DNA of 13,796 nucleotides from DASWUD01 sp036401755 (GTDB lineage Bacteria > Pseudomonadota > Gammaproteobacteria > Thiohalomonadales > Thiohalomonadaceae). Below, one piece after another: positions 1-7,198 of this stretch. The DNA lies in assembly GCA_036401755.1 (NCBI GenBank), contig DASWUD010000158.1:1-13796 (forward strand), written 5' to 3'. The translations under genes and the position numbers were made by a program. Under the pieces are notes generated by a model that had not been told where the DNA came from, made no database searches, and saw only the letters and a program-made list of their open reading frames with translations. How positions within the stretch are numbered: the stretch's first letter is position 1; every line of letters begins with the position of its first letter.

Positions 1-39
1 AGGGGCACAGCTTGCTGTGCCCCTTTGTTTTTAGTTTTT
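1..39 (+). terminator. Rho-independent terminator of an upstream gene
   Basis: Positions 1-10 and 15-24 form a perfect 10-bp GC-rich inverted repeat (AGGGGCACAG / CTGTGCCCCT) with a 4-base loop. It is followed by a T-rich run at 25-39, the classic layout of an intrinsic terminator reading rightwards. It probably ends a gene lying left of the window, of which nothing else is visible. Confidence 0.85.
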
Positions 40-148
40 CGTGATAACAGGAAGTGTCTGTGATTGATTTGGTTGCGAGAGTAACGCCAGCCCCGTGGAC
101 GTAGCCGAGCATCGCAGTCATTTCAGGGGTAAGTGAGTGCATGTTTGA

Positions 149-170
149 GCGAGGCGGCTTTTTGCCTCGC
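149..170. repeat. Inverted repeat, 7-bp arms
   Basis: GCGAGGC at 149-155 pairs with GCCTCGC at 164-170 around an 8-base, T-rich loop. There is no T tract after the stem in the plus direction, so it is not a standard terminator. It belongs to the hairpin-rich repeat region upstream of gloA. Confidence 0.6.
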
Positions 171-248
171 GAGTTGCACGAATGGCCCTGACATGACGAG
201 AAGCGCAGGGAACCGCGCAGCGGCAAGTCCCCGGGCGGCCTTCTCTTT

Positions 249-284
249 GGTCACTTTCTCTTGGCCGTGCAAGAGAAAGTGACC
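249..284. repeat. Perfect 15-bp hairpin, dispersed-repeat core
   Basis: GGTCACTTTCTCTTG at 249-263 pairs perfectly with CAAGAGAAAGTGACC at 270-284 around a 6-base loop. A perfect stem of this length is very unlikely by chance. No T run follows on either side, so a terminator role is not supported. The core looks like a repeat often found between genes in proteobacterial genomes; that resemblance is from memory and was not searched. Confidence 0.75.
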
Positions 285-349
285 TGCGCGCGGGGCAGCC
301 CCCCGCATCAAATTCAATTCGTCGCGGCAGCGACACAATATAGTTATGC

Positions 350-376
350 GTCCGATTACGCTAGCGCTAATCGGAC
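350..376. repeat. Inverted repeat with 9-bp arms
   Basis: GTCCGATTA at 350-358 pairs with TAATCGGAC at 368-376. The 9-base loop contains overlapping short palindromes (GCTAGC, AGCGCT). It lies just upstream of the putative gloA promoter and looks like the right-hand boundary of the repeat-rich region. Similar CCGATTA...TAATCGG palindromes are common intergenic repeats in Gammaproteobacteria (recalled, not searched). Confidence 0.65.
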
Positions 377-386
377 CTACACAAGC

Positions 387-414
387 TACACAAAACGCTA
401 TCGTGTGCAATAAT
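387..414 (+). promoter_or_regulatory. Possible sigma70 promoter of gloA
   Basis: TACACA at 387-392 (4 of 6 to the -35 consensus) and AATAAT at 409-414 (5 of 6 to the -10 consensus) are 16 bases apart. They would give a start near 421 and a leader of about 28 bases before the gloA ATG at 449. The match is modest and is favoured mainly by its position. Confidence 0.35.
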
Positions 415-448
415 TGCATGCGGTGACATTCAGCCAGGAATCAATCTC

Positions 449-832
449 ATGCGCCTGCTCCACACCATGATCCGCGTCGGCGATCTGGAGCGTTCCATCG
501 CCTTCTACACCGAGGTGCTCGGTATGAAACTGCTGCGCCGCAAAGAGTATCCGGCGGGGAAGTTCACCAACGCCTTCGTCGGCTACGGTGACGAGCAGCA
601 CCACAGCGTCATTGAACTCACCTACAACTGGGGTGTTGACCACTACGAGCTGGGTAGCGGCTTTGGCCACCTTGCACTCGAAGTGGACGATGTCTATCAG
701 GCGGCCGATGCGATCAAGCAGCGTGGCGGCAAGATTTTGCGCGAGGCGGGGCCTATGAATGCGGGGACGACGATCATCGCTTTCGTAGCCGACCCGGATG
801 GTTATCCCATCGAGCTGATCGGCAAACACTGA
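449..832 (+). CDS. gloA: Lactoylglutathione lyase (glyoxalase I)
   Basis: This 127-residue cytoplasmic enzyme isomerises the hemithioacetal of methylglyoxal and glutathione to S-lactoylglutathione, the first step of methylglyoxal detoxification. It has the length and vicinal-oxygen-chelate fold pattern of bacterial GloA. The four expected metal ligands are at the positions known for the E. coli enzyme: His5, Glu56 (in VIELTYNWG), His74 (in GFGHLALEVDD) and Glu122 (in DPDGYPIELI). The lack of the insertions found in Zn-type enzymes fits the short Ni/Co-dependent class. AGGA about nine bases upstream supports the ATG at 449. The gene is single and converges on nirN, so no functional tie to denitrification is implied. 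Confidence 0.96.
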   Translation: MRLLHTMIRVGDLERSIAFYTEVLGMKLLRRKEYPAGKFTNAFVGYGDEQHHSVIELTYNWGVDHYELGSGFGHLALEVDDVYQAADAIKQRGGKILREAGPMNAGTTIIAFVADPDGYPIELIGKH

Positions 833-840
833 TCAGCATC

Positions 841-904
841 GTAGGATGGGTGGCAACCCATCAATCAACCCAACCCGATGGGTTGCGCTGCGCTCCGCCC
901 ATCC
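841..904. repeat. Palindromic intergenic repeat between convergent genes
   Basis: The 99-base gap between gloA and nirN holds several mutually exclusive stems. GATGGGT at 845-851 pairs with ACCCATC at 856-862; that same ACCCATC can pair with GATGGGT at 877-883; and GGATGGG at 844-850 can pair with CCCATCC at 898-904. The GATGGGTTGCGCTGCGCTCC-type wording is familiar from dispersed intergenic repeats of proteobacteria. There is no T run after any stem, so it is not a canonical intrinsic terminator, although it lies where both transcripts must end. Confidence 0.65.
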
Positions 905-931
905 AACAGGGGGTCTTGTGCACCCCAATGC

Positions 932-2512
932 TCAGTGGCTGGTGCCGCCCTCGTAGCGGGTCTTGTTCCAGACGTTGTACTTGCCCGACGGTTTTTTCAT
1001 CGGCAGCCGCTTGATCTCTTTCAGGGTGGTGGCGTCGTAGACCACTATAGCCCCATCCATCTCCCAGATGCTGAGCAATGCATATTTGCCGTCACGTGTG
1101 AACTCCACGTGAGAGGCGGCCTTGCCGGGGGAGGGGCGCAGCGTCTTGACGATCTCCAGACTCTCCTTGTCGATGAGTTGCACGCTATCTTTGTCTTTGC
1201 TCAGGGAGGCATCGACCCAGGCATAGGGCGAGTTGTCATGGCTGCGCATGAAGAAGCCGGGGCCGAGGGTCGCGATGGTCTTGATTGTTTTCCAGCTCTC
1301 CATGTCGATCACGCTGACCGTGCCGCTCTTGAGATTGGGCGTGGCGAGCACCGGCCTGCCCTGATATTCCCAAGTGATCCCCGAGCCGAGATGAGGCATA
1401 CCGTTGAGCTCGACCTCGGCAATGCGCTGCCCGACCACGAGGTTGATCACCTGCCCCTTGCCGCTGCGTGAGGCACCGATGAGGTGGATGTAGTTGCGGT
1501 CGAAGAAGAAGTCATCCAGGTAGTCATCGAGTTTGATGCGTCGCACCGGGAAACGGTTGGTATCGGCGAGCGATGGTTCACCCGATTCGGCACGGTAGTC
1601 GTGCATCGGACCCGTGTAGACCGGCAGGGCAATGGCGTCATCGCGATAGGGGATCTCCCACACCTCCTTGATATCCTTGAGCGCGACGATGAAGCTGCCG
1701 CGTGGCGGGGCGGTGTAGACGGCACTGACACGCGAACTGTTGCCATGTTCATCACGCGTCTCGATGACGCGCAATGGAGTCAGGTCTGTGGCATCGAGGA
1801 GCACCACGTTGTGCGGCAGATAGTTCCCCACCATGACGAAGCGGCCGTCGTCGGAGATGGCCAGGTTACGGGTGTTGATGCCGGCGCGTATCTCGGCGAC
1901 AGTTTTCAGATTGTAGATGTCGAACTTACTGATCCAGCCATCCCGCGAGGCCATGTAGACAAAGCGGCCATCGGGTGAATATTTCGGGCCGCCGTGCAGT
2001 GCGAAACGGGTGGCGAAGCGGTGGATCGGTTCGAAGGTGTCGCCATCGAGGAGTGTGGCGTGGTGGTCGCCCAGCTCCACCACCACGAACAGGTTCATCG
2101 GATCGGCCTTGAACTGCGCTGTGGCGGGCAGCTTGGCCACGTCAAAATGCACCACGCGGCTGTTGCTGATCTGCTCCATCCCCCACTGCGGCAGCTGGGG
2201 CAGTGGTGCGTAGATATAGTCGACCATTGCGGTGATGGTCGCGTTATCGAGTTTTTCACCAAAGGCTGGCATCTGGGTGGCATTCCGGCCGTCGCGGATA
2301 GTGGCGAGTGCGTCGTCACGCTTCAGACGCCCGAGGTTCTCCGGCAATAGCGCCGGGCCCATGCGACCAAGACGATCGTTGCCGTGGCAGCTGGCGCAGT
2401 GAGTATCGAAGGCCTTGTCGACCGTGACACTTTCGGTATGACCCGTAGTGACGATGAGCAACAACAGCAGCGCGAAGGTGAGGGCGTGGCAGCGTGCAGT
2501 GGTGATACTCAT
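932..2512 (-). CDS. nirN: NirN, c-heme / heme d1 propeller protein of d1 maturation
   Basis: This 526-residue periplasmic protein is a paralogue of cytochrome cd1 nitrite reductase. In Pseudomonas aeruginosa NirN is reported to oxidise dihydro-heme d1 to heme d1 in the last step and to interact with NirS. The order is: signal peptide (about 1-25, hydrophobic 11-22), cytochrome c domain with C39-A-S-C42-H43 and probable Met81 ligand (TQMPAF), then an eight-bladed-propeller-like region (about 118-520). His173 in ALHGGPKYSPDGRFVY sits where NirS has its proximal d1 ligand; His374 and His425 are other candidate heme-side histidines. The ATG overlaps the nirJ stop by four bases (ATGA), indicating coupling. 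It is the last gene of the operon. It differs from NirS in lacking the LHDGGWDS and PHPGRG active-site histidine motifs. Confidence 0.93.
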   Translation of the reverse strand: MSITTARCHALTFALLLLLIVTTGHTESVTVDKAFDTHCASCHGNDRLGRMGPALLPENLGRLKRDDALATIRDGRNATQMPAFGEKLDNATITAMVDYIYAPLPQLPQWGMEQISNSRVVHFDVAKLPATAQFKADPMNLFVVVELGDHHATLLDGDTFEPIHRFATRFALHGGPKYSPDGRFVYMASRDGWISKFDIYNLKTVAEIRAGINTRNLAISDDGRFVMVGNYLPHNVVLLDATDLTPLRVIETRDEHGNSSRVSAVYTAPPRGSFIVALKDIKEVWEIPYRDDAIALPVYTGPMHDYRAESGEPSLADTNRFPVRRIKLDDYLDDFFFDRNYIHLIGASRSGKGQVINLVVGQRIAEVELNGMPHLGSGITWEYQGRPVLATPNLKSGTVSVIDMESWKTIKTIATLGPGFFMRSHDNSPYAWVDASLSKDKDSVQLIDKESLEIVKTLRPSPGKAASHVEFTRDGKYALLSIWEMDGAIVVYDATTLKEIKRLPMKKPSGKYNVWNKTRYEGGTSH

Positions 2513-3699
2513 GCGAGCTCTCTCTCCTGGTATGGGCTTGTCACAGCGAGGCCAATCTCCGCATCACTCAGATAGCAGGCCGGATCCGCGGCCCAGGGGT
2601 TGCCGGTGAGTTGTTGGGCGCGCACCCGGGTGTTGCCGCTGCAGATCGCCAGGTAATCGCAGCGGGCGCAGCGCCCCTCCACGGGACGAGGCCGCTGCTT
2701 GAGTCCCGCCATCAACGGATCGCGGGTGTCCTGCCAGATCGCGGAGAAGGGGCGCTCGCGCACATTGCCCAGGGTGTGGTGCCACCACATGGTGTCGGGG
2801 TGGACGTTGCCGAGGTTGTCGATGTTGGCAATATGGATACCGGAGGCGTTGCCACCCCAGTGGCGCAGCCGTTGCTCGATCATCGCGGCCTGTCCGGGAT
2901 ATCGCTCGCGCACCCACTGCAGCAGATAGACGCCGTCGGCGTCATTGTTGCCAGTGACAAACTCCTTGTGGCCTCCGCGGTGGGCGTCGCGCCAGGCGGT
3001 CTCGAACAGCAGGTCCATCGCCGCACGGGTGATGTAATGCACCACGTCATCGCCGCGGTGTTTGTTGCCGCGCCCGGCGTAGTTGAGGTGAGAAAGATAG
3101 AGTTTGTCGATCCCCTCCTCGTCCATCAGTTTGAGGATATCGGGCAGTTCGGCGGCGTTGTCCTGGGTGAGGGTAAAACGCAGCCCCACCTTGATCCCCT
3201 TTTGTTGGCAGAGGCGGAGGCCACGCAGCGCCTCGTCAAAGGCCCCCTCTTTGCGCCGGAACCTATCGTGGGTTTCGCGCATTCCGTCGATGCTGATGCC
3301 GACATAGTTGTAACGTGCCGCAGTTATCGCCTCGATGTTTTTTTCATTGATCAGCGTGCCGTTGGTGGAGAGCCCCACATAGAACCCCAACGCCTTGGCC
3401 CGCCGGGAGATGTCGAAGATATCGGGGCGCAACAGTGGTTCGCCACCGGAGAGGATCAGTACCGGCACGCGGAAATTCTTCAGGTCATCCATCACCGTGT
3501 AGATTTCGGTAGTGGTGAGTTCACCGGCAAAATCCTTGTCGGCGGAGATGGAGTAGCAGTGTTTGCAGGTGAGGTTACAGCGGCGTACCAGATTCCAGAT
3601 CACCACCGGGCCGGGGGAAGGGGCGTTGCCACCATTTGCTCGGGCGGGGGTGGCACCGGGGTTGGCCAACAGCTGCATGTATTGGGAGATCCTGAACAT
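2509..3699 (-). CDS. nirJ: NirJ, radical SAM heme d1 biosynthesis enzyme
   Basis: This 396-residue cytoplasmic enzyme is thought to remove two propionate side chains from didecarboxysiroheme and install the oxo groups of heme d1. The radical SAM cluster motif is C41-NLT-C45-KH-C48 and the SAM-binding GGEP motif is at 85-88. A C-terminal SPASM-type cysteine set (C344, C347, C353, C375, in RCARCDYLAICSGN...ACY) should bind an auxiliary cluster. The length fits the family. The start is supported by GGAG six bases upstream of the ATG at 3699, 15 bases after the nirH stop. It overlaps nirN by four bases. No key residue is missing. Confidence 0.95.
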   Translation of the reverse strand: MFRISQYMQLLANPGATPARANGGNAPSPGPVVIWNLVRRCNLTCKHCYSISADKDFAGELTTTEIYTVMDDLKNFRVPVLILSGGEPLLRPDIFDISRRAKALGFYVGLSTNGTLINEKNIEAITAARYNYVGISIDGMRETHDRFRRKEGAFDEALRGLRLCQQKGIKVGLRFTLTQDNAAELPDILKLMDEEGIDKLYLSHLNYAGRGNKHRGDDVVHYITRAAMDLLFETAWRDAHRGGHKEFVTGNNDADGVYLLQWVRERYPGQAAMIEQRLRHWGGNASGIHIANIDNLGNVHPDTMWWHHTLGNVRERPFSAIWQDTRDPLMAGLKQRPRPVEGRCARCDYLAICSGNTRVRAQQLTGNPWAADPACYLSDAEIGLAVTSPYQERELA

Positions 3700-3714
3700 G
3701 AGGTGCTCCGAGGT

Positions 3715-4233
3715 TCAACCATTGAGGCGCAGACCGCTCTTTTTCAGGATGCGGCTGCTGAAGAGGATCTCGTGCCCAAGGTCATCGCTGCCGAGCAATG
3801 CAGCGATCGCCTTGACCTTGTGAACTACCTCGTCGCGATCGCGACCGTGCACCATGGCGAAGAGGTTGTAGGGCCAGTCAGGCAGATGGCGCGGCCGCCG
3901 ATAGCAGTGGCTGACAAAATCGAGGGCACCGATGCGCCGGCCCAGTTCGACAATTTTCAGGTCCGGCACGTTCCACACCGACATGCCGTTGCCTCTGAAG
4001 CCGAGGGCGTAATGGTTGGGCACTGCGCTGATGCGGCGGATTATTCCATTGTCCACCATTCGTGCCATGCGCTGCATCACCTCCGTGGCACTGATACCCA
4101 ATGCCTCACCCAGCAGATGGTAGGGACGTGGGGTGAGTGGTAGTCCTGCCTGGGTTGCCTGGATGAGCGCGCGGTCGATGGCATCTATCTCGCGCGACCG
4201 CAGCAACTCCCGTTTCAGTGCGCCGCCGCTCAT
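3715..4233 (-). CDS. nirH: NirH, siroheme decarboxylase subunit (Lrp/AsnC type)
   Basis: This 172-residue cytoplasmic protein is taken as the partner of NirG in the siroheme decarboxylase that removes the two acetate carboxylates to give 12,18-didecarboxysiroheme. It starts with a winged-helix segment like Lrp/AsnC regulators (about 15-70), followed by an RAM-like ferredoxin fold. The L/H-type signature CYRRPRHLPDWPYNLF begins at 110 and ends in MVHG at 127-130; His116 and His129 are candidate substrate-side residues. The length matches P. aeruginosa NirH closely. The ATG overlaps the nirG stop by four bases (ATGA). Assignment as NirH rather than NirL rests on order in the operon. It should not be called a transcription regulator despite the helix-turn-helix fold. 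Confidence 0.9.
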   Translation of the reverse strand: MSGGALKRELLRSREIDAIDRALIQATQAGLPLTPRPYHLLGEALGISATEVMQRMARMVDNGIIRRISAVPNHYALGFRGNGMSVWNVPDLKIVELGRRIGALDFVSHCYRRPRHLPDWPYNLFAMVHGRDRDEVVHKVKAIAALLGSDDLGHEILFSSRILKKSGLRLNG

Positions 4234-4676
4234 GCCTCGAACCTCAGACCGATGAAAAACTCCTCTTCCTTGGGCATGTTGAGCACGGGGTAGCCGGTCA
4301 CCGCCTCGATTTCGGCGAGCACTTCGGTGATGCGTTGCGGCGTTTCAGTGGCGAGCACGAACCACATATTGAGGCGGTGGTCGCGCTGGTAGTTGTGGGC
4401 TACCTCGGCAAAGGCGTTGACCTGCGCCGCCACTGTGTCGAATTCCGATTCGGGGATTTCCATCGCCGCCAGGGTAAGACCTCCGCCGAGTCGTTCGGCG
4501 TGGTACATCGGGCCGAAGCGGCTGAGGAGCCCCTTGTCGAGCAGCTGCTGGATGCGGCCGATCAGCTCTTGCTCTTCAGTACCGAGCCGCTGCGCCACTT
4601 CGGCATAGGGGCGCTCGCAGATCGGAAAGCCCCCCTGTAGATCATTGATGATGGCGCGGTCCAATGAATCGAGCAT
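4230..4676 (-). CDS. nirG: NirG, siroheme decarboxylase subunit (Lrp/AsnC type)
   Basis: This 148-residue protein has the D/G-type layout: an N-terminal winged-helix segment (about 4-56), then an alpha-beta half carrying HNYQRDH at 94-100 and LNMWFVL after it. The L/H-type WPYNLF motif is absent, as expected for the other half of the pair. It acts with NirH, or within a NirDLGH complex, in siroheme decarboxylation in the cytoplasm. The length is very near that of P. aeruginosa NirG. The start codon shares one base with the nirL stop (TGATG), so translation is probably coupled. The choice of NirG over NirD follows operon order and length. Confidence 0.9.
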   Translation of the reverse strand: MLDSLDRAIINDLQGGFPICERPYAEVAQRLGTEEQELIGRIQQLLDKGLLSRFGPMYHAERLGGGLTLAAMEIPESEFDTVAAQVNAFAEVAHNYQRDHRLNMWFVLATETPQRITEVLAEIEAVTGYPVLNMPKEEEFFIGLRFEA

Positions 4677-5221
4677 CAGCCAATACCTTCATCGCTGGTG
4701 GGGCGGTAGACGGCGCCGCGCTGTTTGAAGCGACGGCGGCTGAAGAGCACCGCCTTGGGGATATCTTCCAGGCCGCAGCTGTCGATGATAAGACGGGTCT
4801 TCTCCAGTACCGCCGCACGGTCGTGGCCATGGATCATGCAGAAAAGGTTGTAGGGCCATTGCGGTAGATGGCGCGGACGGCGATAACAGAGGGTGACGAA
4901 TTCGAAACCGCTGAGGCAACGCCCCAGCTCCGCTACCTCTTCGTCGGGAACATCCCATACCACCATCGCGTTGGCGCGGTAGCCCAGTTCGCGATGACGT
5001 ACCACCACACCCAGGCGCTTGATGATGCCGCTCTGTTGCAACTCGTTGATGCGTTGCAGCACCGCCCCCTCGCTCCAGCCGATCTGTGCAGCGATGGCGG
5101 CGTAGGGGCGCGGTACCAGCGGCAAGCCACCCTGGATCGCGGCGATCAACGGTTGATCCTGCAGCGTCAGCCGGGGGGCTGTATCATGCGGATCGCGATA
5201 GCGTCTGACTTTCATGTCCAT
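4676..5221 (-). CDS. nirL: NirL, siroheme decarboxylase subunit (Lrp/AsnC type)
   Basis: This 181-residue protein is the likely partner of NirD in siroheme decarboxylation. A winged-helix segment spans about 20-75. The L/H-type signature starts at Cys112 (CYRRPRHLPQWPYNLF) and closes with MIHG at 129-132; His118 and His131 are the candidate functional histidines. Two in-frame ATGs lie at 5221 and 5215 around the nirD stop. The first gives a 10-base overlap with nirD, the second the common 4-base ATGA overlap and a protein two residues shorter. Neither has a clear ribosome binding site, which points to coupling from nirD. The product is separate from NirD, unlike the fused NirDL of some bacteria. 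Confidence 0.9.
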   Translation of the reverse strand: MDMKVRRYRDPHDTAPRLTLQDQPLIAAIQGGLPLVPRPYAAIAAQIGWSEGAVLQRINELQQSGIIKRLGVVVRHRELGYRANAMVVWDVPDEEVAELGRCLSGFEFVTLCYRRPRHLPQWPYNLFCMIHGHDRAAVLEKTRLIIDSCGLEDIPKAVLFSRRRFKQRGAVYRPTSDEGIG

Positions 5222-5694
5222 TGCAGTTCGAATCCCAGGTTGATGTGGTAGTCCTCGAGCATCGGCAGGGCGATAACCGAGAAACCGGTTTGACGCGCGA
5301 TCATCGCGAGCACCCGCTCCAGATGTTGTTGGTTGGGGGCGGTCACGACGAACCAGAGATTGAGCGTGTGCTCGCGCTCGTAGTTGTGGTTGACCTCTTC
5401 GAAGCGGTTGATGATATTCGCCACCTCTTCCAGTTGCGCCTCGGGGACACGCATTGCCGCGAGCGTGCTGGCGCCGATGCTATGAGTGCGAAACACCGGA
5501 CCGACACGACTGATGGCGCCACTGCCCTGCAGGCGCTGCAACAGCTCCAGTACCCGCTCCTCACTTATCCCGAGTTGGCTGGCCATCTCGGCGTAGGGAG
5601 TGGAAGAGAGCGGCAGTCCCTGCTGGAAATCGTTGAGCAATGCCAGTTCTACGGGGTCGAACGACAGGGTCGGTGGCGAGTCTTGTCGTGGCAT
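5212..5694 (-). CDS. nirD: NirD, siroheme decarboxylase subunit (Lrp/AsnC type)
   Basis: This 160-residue cytoplasmic protein has an N-terminal winged-helix segment (about 15-66) and a D/G-type second half with HNYEREH at 103-109 followed by LNLWFVV. These features match the siroheme decarboxylase family that includes P. aeruginosa NirD and the AhbA/AhbB proteins of the alternative heme pathway. The gene begins two bases after the nirF stop, with AGGA about eight bases before the ATG. It is closely similar in layout to NirG downstream, consistent with the known origin of the four subunits by duplication. Confidence 0.91.
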   Translation of the reverse strand: MPRQDSPPTLSFDPVELALLNDFQQGLPLSSTPYAEMASQLGISEERVLELLQRLQGSGAISRVGPVFRTHSIGASTLAAMRVPEAQLEEVANIINRFEEVNHNYEREHTLNLWFVVTAPNQQHLERVLAMIARQTGFSVIALPMLEDYHINLGFELQWT

Positions 5695-5696
5695 GG

Positions 5697-6872
5697 CTAG
5701 AGTCCTATGCGGTGGGCGCGGGCGGTGAAGAAAATGCCGCTTGGTTTGTCGGCAGGGAGTGTAGTGAGGCGCTGTTGGCTGTCGGTGTCGTAGACCTCGA
5801 CCCGATCTTCATCACGCACCGAGATCCAGACCTGCTCGCCACGTGGCGTGAACTCCATGTGCAGCACCGCCTTGCCCGGGGTGAGGGTGTTGATGATCCC
5901 GAGTGTGGCGGTATCGATCACCTGTACTGTGTCGTTGAGCGGATGGGCGAAATTAACCCATACCTGCCGTCCGTCCGGGCGGGCCATGACGAAGACGGGC
6001 TGGCCATGTACCGGGATGTGCGCCACCTCCTGCCAGTCGCTCATCCGCACCACCAGCACCTCGTGATGACCGACGGCGGGAAGGAAGGCGTAGTTGCCTG
6101 CTATCGCCCACCCCTCCAGATGCGGCATCTTGTAGACAGGCAGCTTTTCCTCACCACGGCCGTAGTGGTCGAGGATGCGTTTCACCCCGTGCTCCGGGTA
6201 CCACAGGTCGAGCAGCGCCAGCCCATCCTCACCGAACAGGCCGGCAATGTAATACCTGCCGTCGGGGGTGAGCAGATCGTCGTATGGCTGCTTGCCGATG
6301 TCGAGATATTTGGTAATTACAGGCATCTGCGGATTTTTCGCATCAAGCACCCAGATCTCGCCGGCATCGAACAGGCTGAAGACAAAGCGCTGACCCGGTG
6401 CATCGACCAGCCCAACTACTTTGGAACGCCGGCCATCGCCATACTCGGCCGGGATATCGGCTAGCGGGGCGAGCGTGGCGGCATCGAAGAGGCGTACCCC
6501 GCCCGGTTCGTAATTGGCCACTGCGATCAATTTGCCATCTTGAGAGATAGCGCCGCCGATGCTGTTGCCCGACTGGATGATACGGTGGGTGAGCTTGCCT
6601 GCCAGGAGATCGACACGGCTCAATCCGCCATCGCGACCGAAGATGTAGGCGTAACGCTCGTCACGTGAGTAGACCACCGAGGCGTGGGAGAGATCACCCA
6701 GACCTTCGATGCGTGCCAATGCGGTGCGGTGAGTGGTTTCGATGATCTGCAGGCTGCCGTTGGCCCGCTCGACGACCACCCCCAGGTCGCCGCTGCCACG
6801 CTGGGATGCGCAGCCGCCCAGCATGGTGGCAAACAGTAGCGCAGTGAAAATGCGTGCGCATTTATTCAGCAT
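5697..6872 (-). CDS. nirF: NirF, heme d1 biosynthesis lipoprotein
   Basis: This 391-residue periplasmic protein is needed for late heme d1 synthesis. It is a beta-propeller related to the d1 domain of NirS and NirN but has no c-heme motif. The N-terminus has a lipobox, LGGC, with Cys21 as the lipidation site. The next residue is Ala rather than Asp, which favours release towards the outer membrane by the usual sorting rule. His63, in LSHASVVYSRDERYAYIFGRDG, occupies the conserved position next to the first propeller blade and corresponds to the d1-ligand region of NirS. The start at 6872 has GGAG six bases upstream and overlaps the end of nirC by 11 bases. The length is normal for the family. 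Confidence 0.94.
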   Translation of the reverse strand: MLNKCARIFTALLFATMLGGCASQRGSGDLGVVVERANGSLQIIETTHRTALARIEGLGDLSHASVVYSRDERYAYIFGRDGGLSRVDLLAGKLTHRIIQSGNSIGGAISQDGKLIAVANYEPGGVRLFDAATLAPLADIPAEYGDGRRSKVVGLVDAPGQRFVFSLFDAGEIWVLDAKNPQMPVITKYLDIGKQPYDDLLTPDGRYYIAGLFGEDGLALLDLWYPEHGVKRILDHYGRGEEKLPVYKMPHLEGWAIAGNYAFLPAVGHHEVLVVRMSDWQEVAHIPVHGQPVFVMARPDGRQVWVNFAHPLNDTVQVIDTATLGIINTLTPGKAVLHMEFTPRGEQVWISVRDEDRVEVYDTDSQQRLTTLPADKPSGIFFTARAHRIGL

Positions 6873-7191
6873 GATCCACTCCGCTGCGCAACTGTTGGAT
6901 TAGCCACTCGGCCTCTTCGTGGCTGAGCATGCCGCGCCAGGGCGGCATGGCTGTAGCAGCACGCCCCTCCAGTATTGTGTCCACAAGAAATTCGTTCGTC
7001 TTGCCGGCGAGGTTGGCCGGCAGTAGCGCAGGACCAAGCCCGCCTTTCAGGGTCATGCCGTGGCAAGAGCCGCAGTCGTGTTGCAGTAGATGCAGCAGCG
7101 TCTGCTGACGTTGCGGTGGCGGCTCGGCAACCGCTGCCGCGGCAGCCAACAGCCCTGCGATACCGAGTCCCCATCGAGTGGCAACTGTCAT
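6862..7191 (-). CDS. nirC: NirC, small periplasmic c-type cytochrome (c55X)
   Basis: This 109-residue exported monoheme cytochrome c has a signal peptide of about 22 residues ending AVA-E, a heme site C40-GS-C43-H44, and a likely methionine ligand Met82 in TAMPPW. NirC of other denitrifiers can donate electrons to NirS or to a late d1 maturation step. An open frame runs further upstream, but the ATG at 7191 is chosen because it gives a clean signal peptide, has GAGG five bases upstream, and starts seven bases after the stop of the preceding gene; a longer form would overlap that gene. It overlaps nirF by 11 bases. Confidence 0.92.
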   Translation of the reverse strand: MTVATRWGLGIAGLLAAAAAVAEPPPQRQQTLLHLLQHDCGSCHGMTLKGGLGPALLPANLAGKTNEFLVDTILEGRAATAMPPWRGMLSHEEAEWLIQQLRSGVDHAE

Positions 7192-7198
7192 GGCGACC

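Larger units (their letters stand above)
40..408. other. Gene-free region with dispersed-repeat-like hairpins
   Basis: No convincing gene is seen here. Minus-strand open frames exist, but their translations are low-complexity, Arg-rich, and look like the spurious products of intergenic repeats. The stretch carries at least three strong inverted repeats (149-170, 249-284, 350-376). Its central part, a CACTTTCTCTTG hairpin next to a CGGGGCAG stretch, resembles a dispersed intergenic sequence I recall from many gamma- and betaproteobacterial genomes. It separates the upstream terminator from the gloA promoter. Whether it is mobile or transcribed cannot be told from one copy. Confidence 0.55.

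Noticed and set aside
118..419. Minus-strand open frames of 72 and 98 codons upstream of gloA
   Set aside because: The two overlap each other in different frames, are Arg- and Ala-rich, span perfect hairpins, and resemble the spurious products of an intergenic repeat. No convincing ribosome site or domain was seen.
2611..4143. Long plus-strand frame of 510 codons opposite nirJ and nirH
   Set aside because: It is the antisense shadow of clear genes with motifs (radical SAM cysteines, WPYNLF). Its translation is Val-, His- and Gly-rich with no recognisable domain, a usual effect of high GC codon bias.
3715..5694. NirD, L, G, H as Lrp/AsnC transcription regulators
   Set aside because: The helix-turn-helix resemblance is real, but the HNY-RDH and WPYNLF motifs, the paired arrangement and the position between nirF and nirJ identify siroheme decarboxylase subunits.
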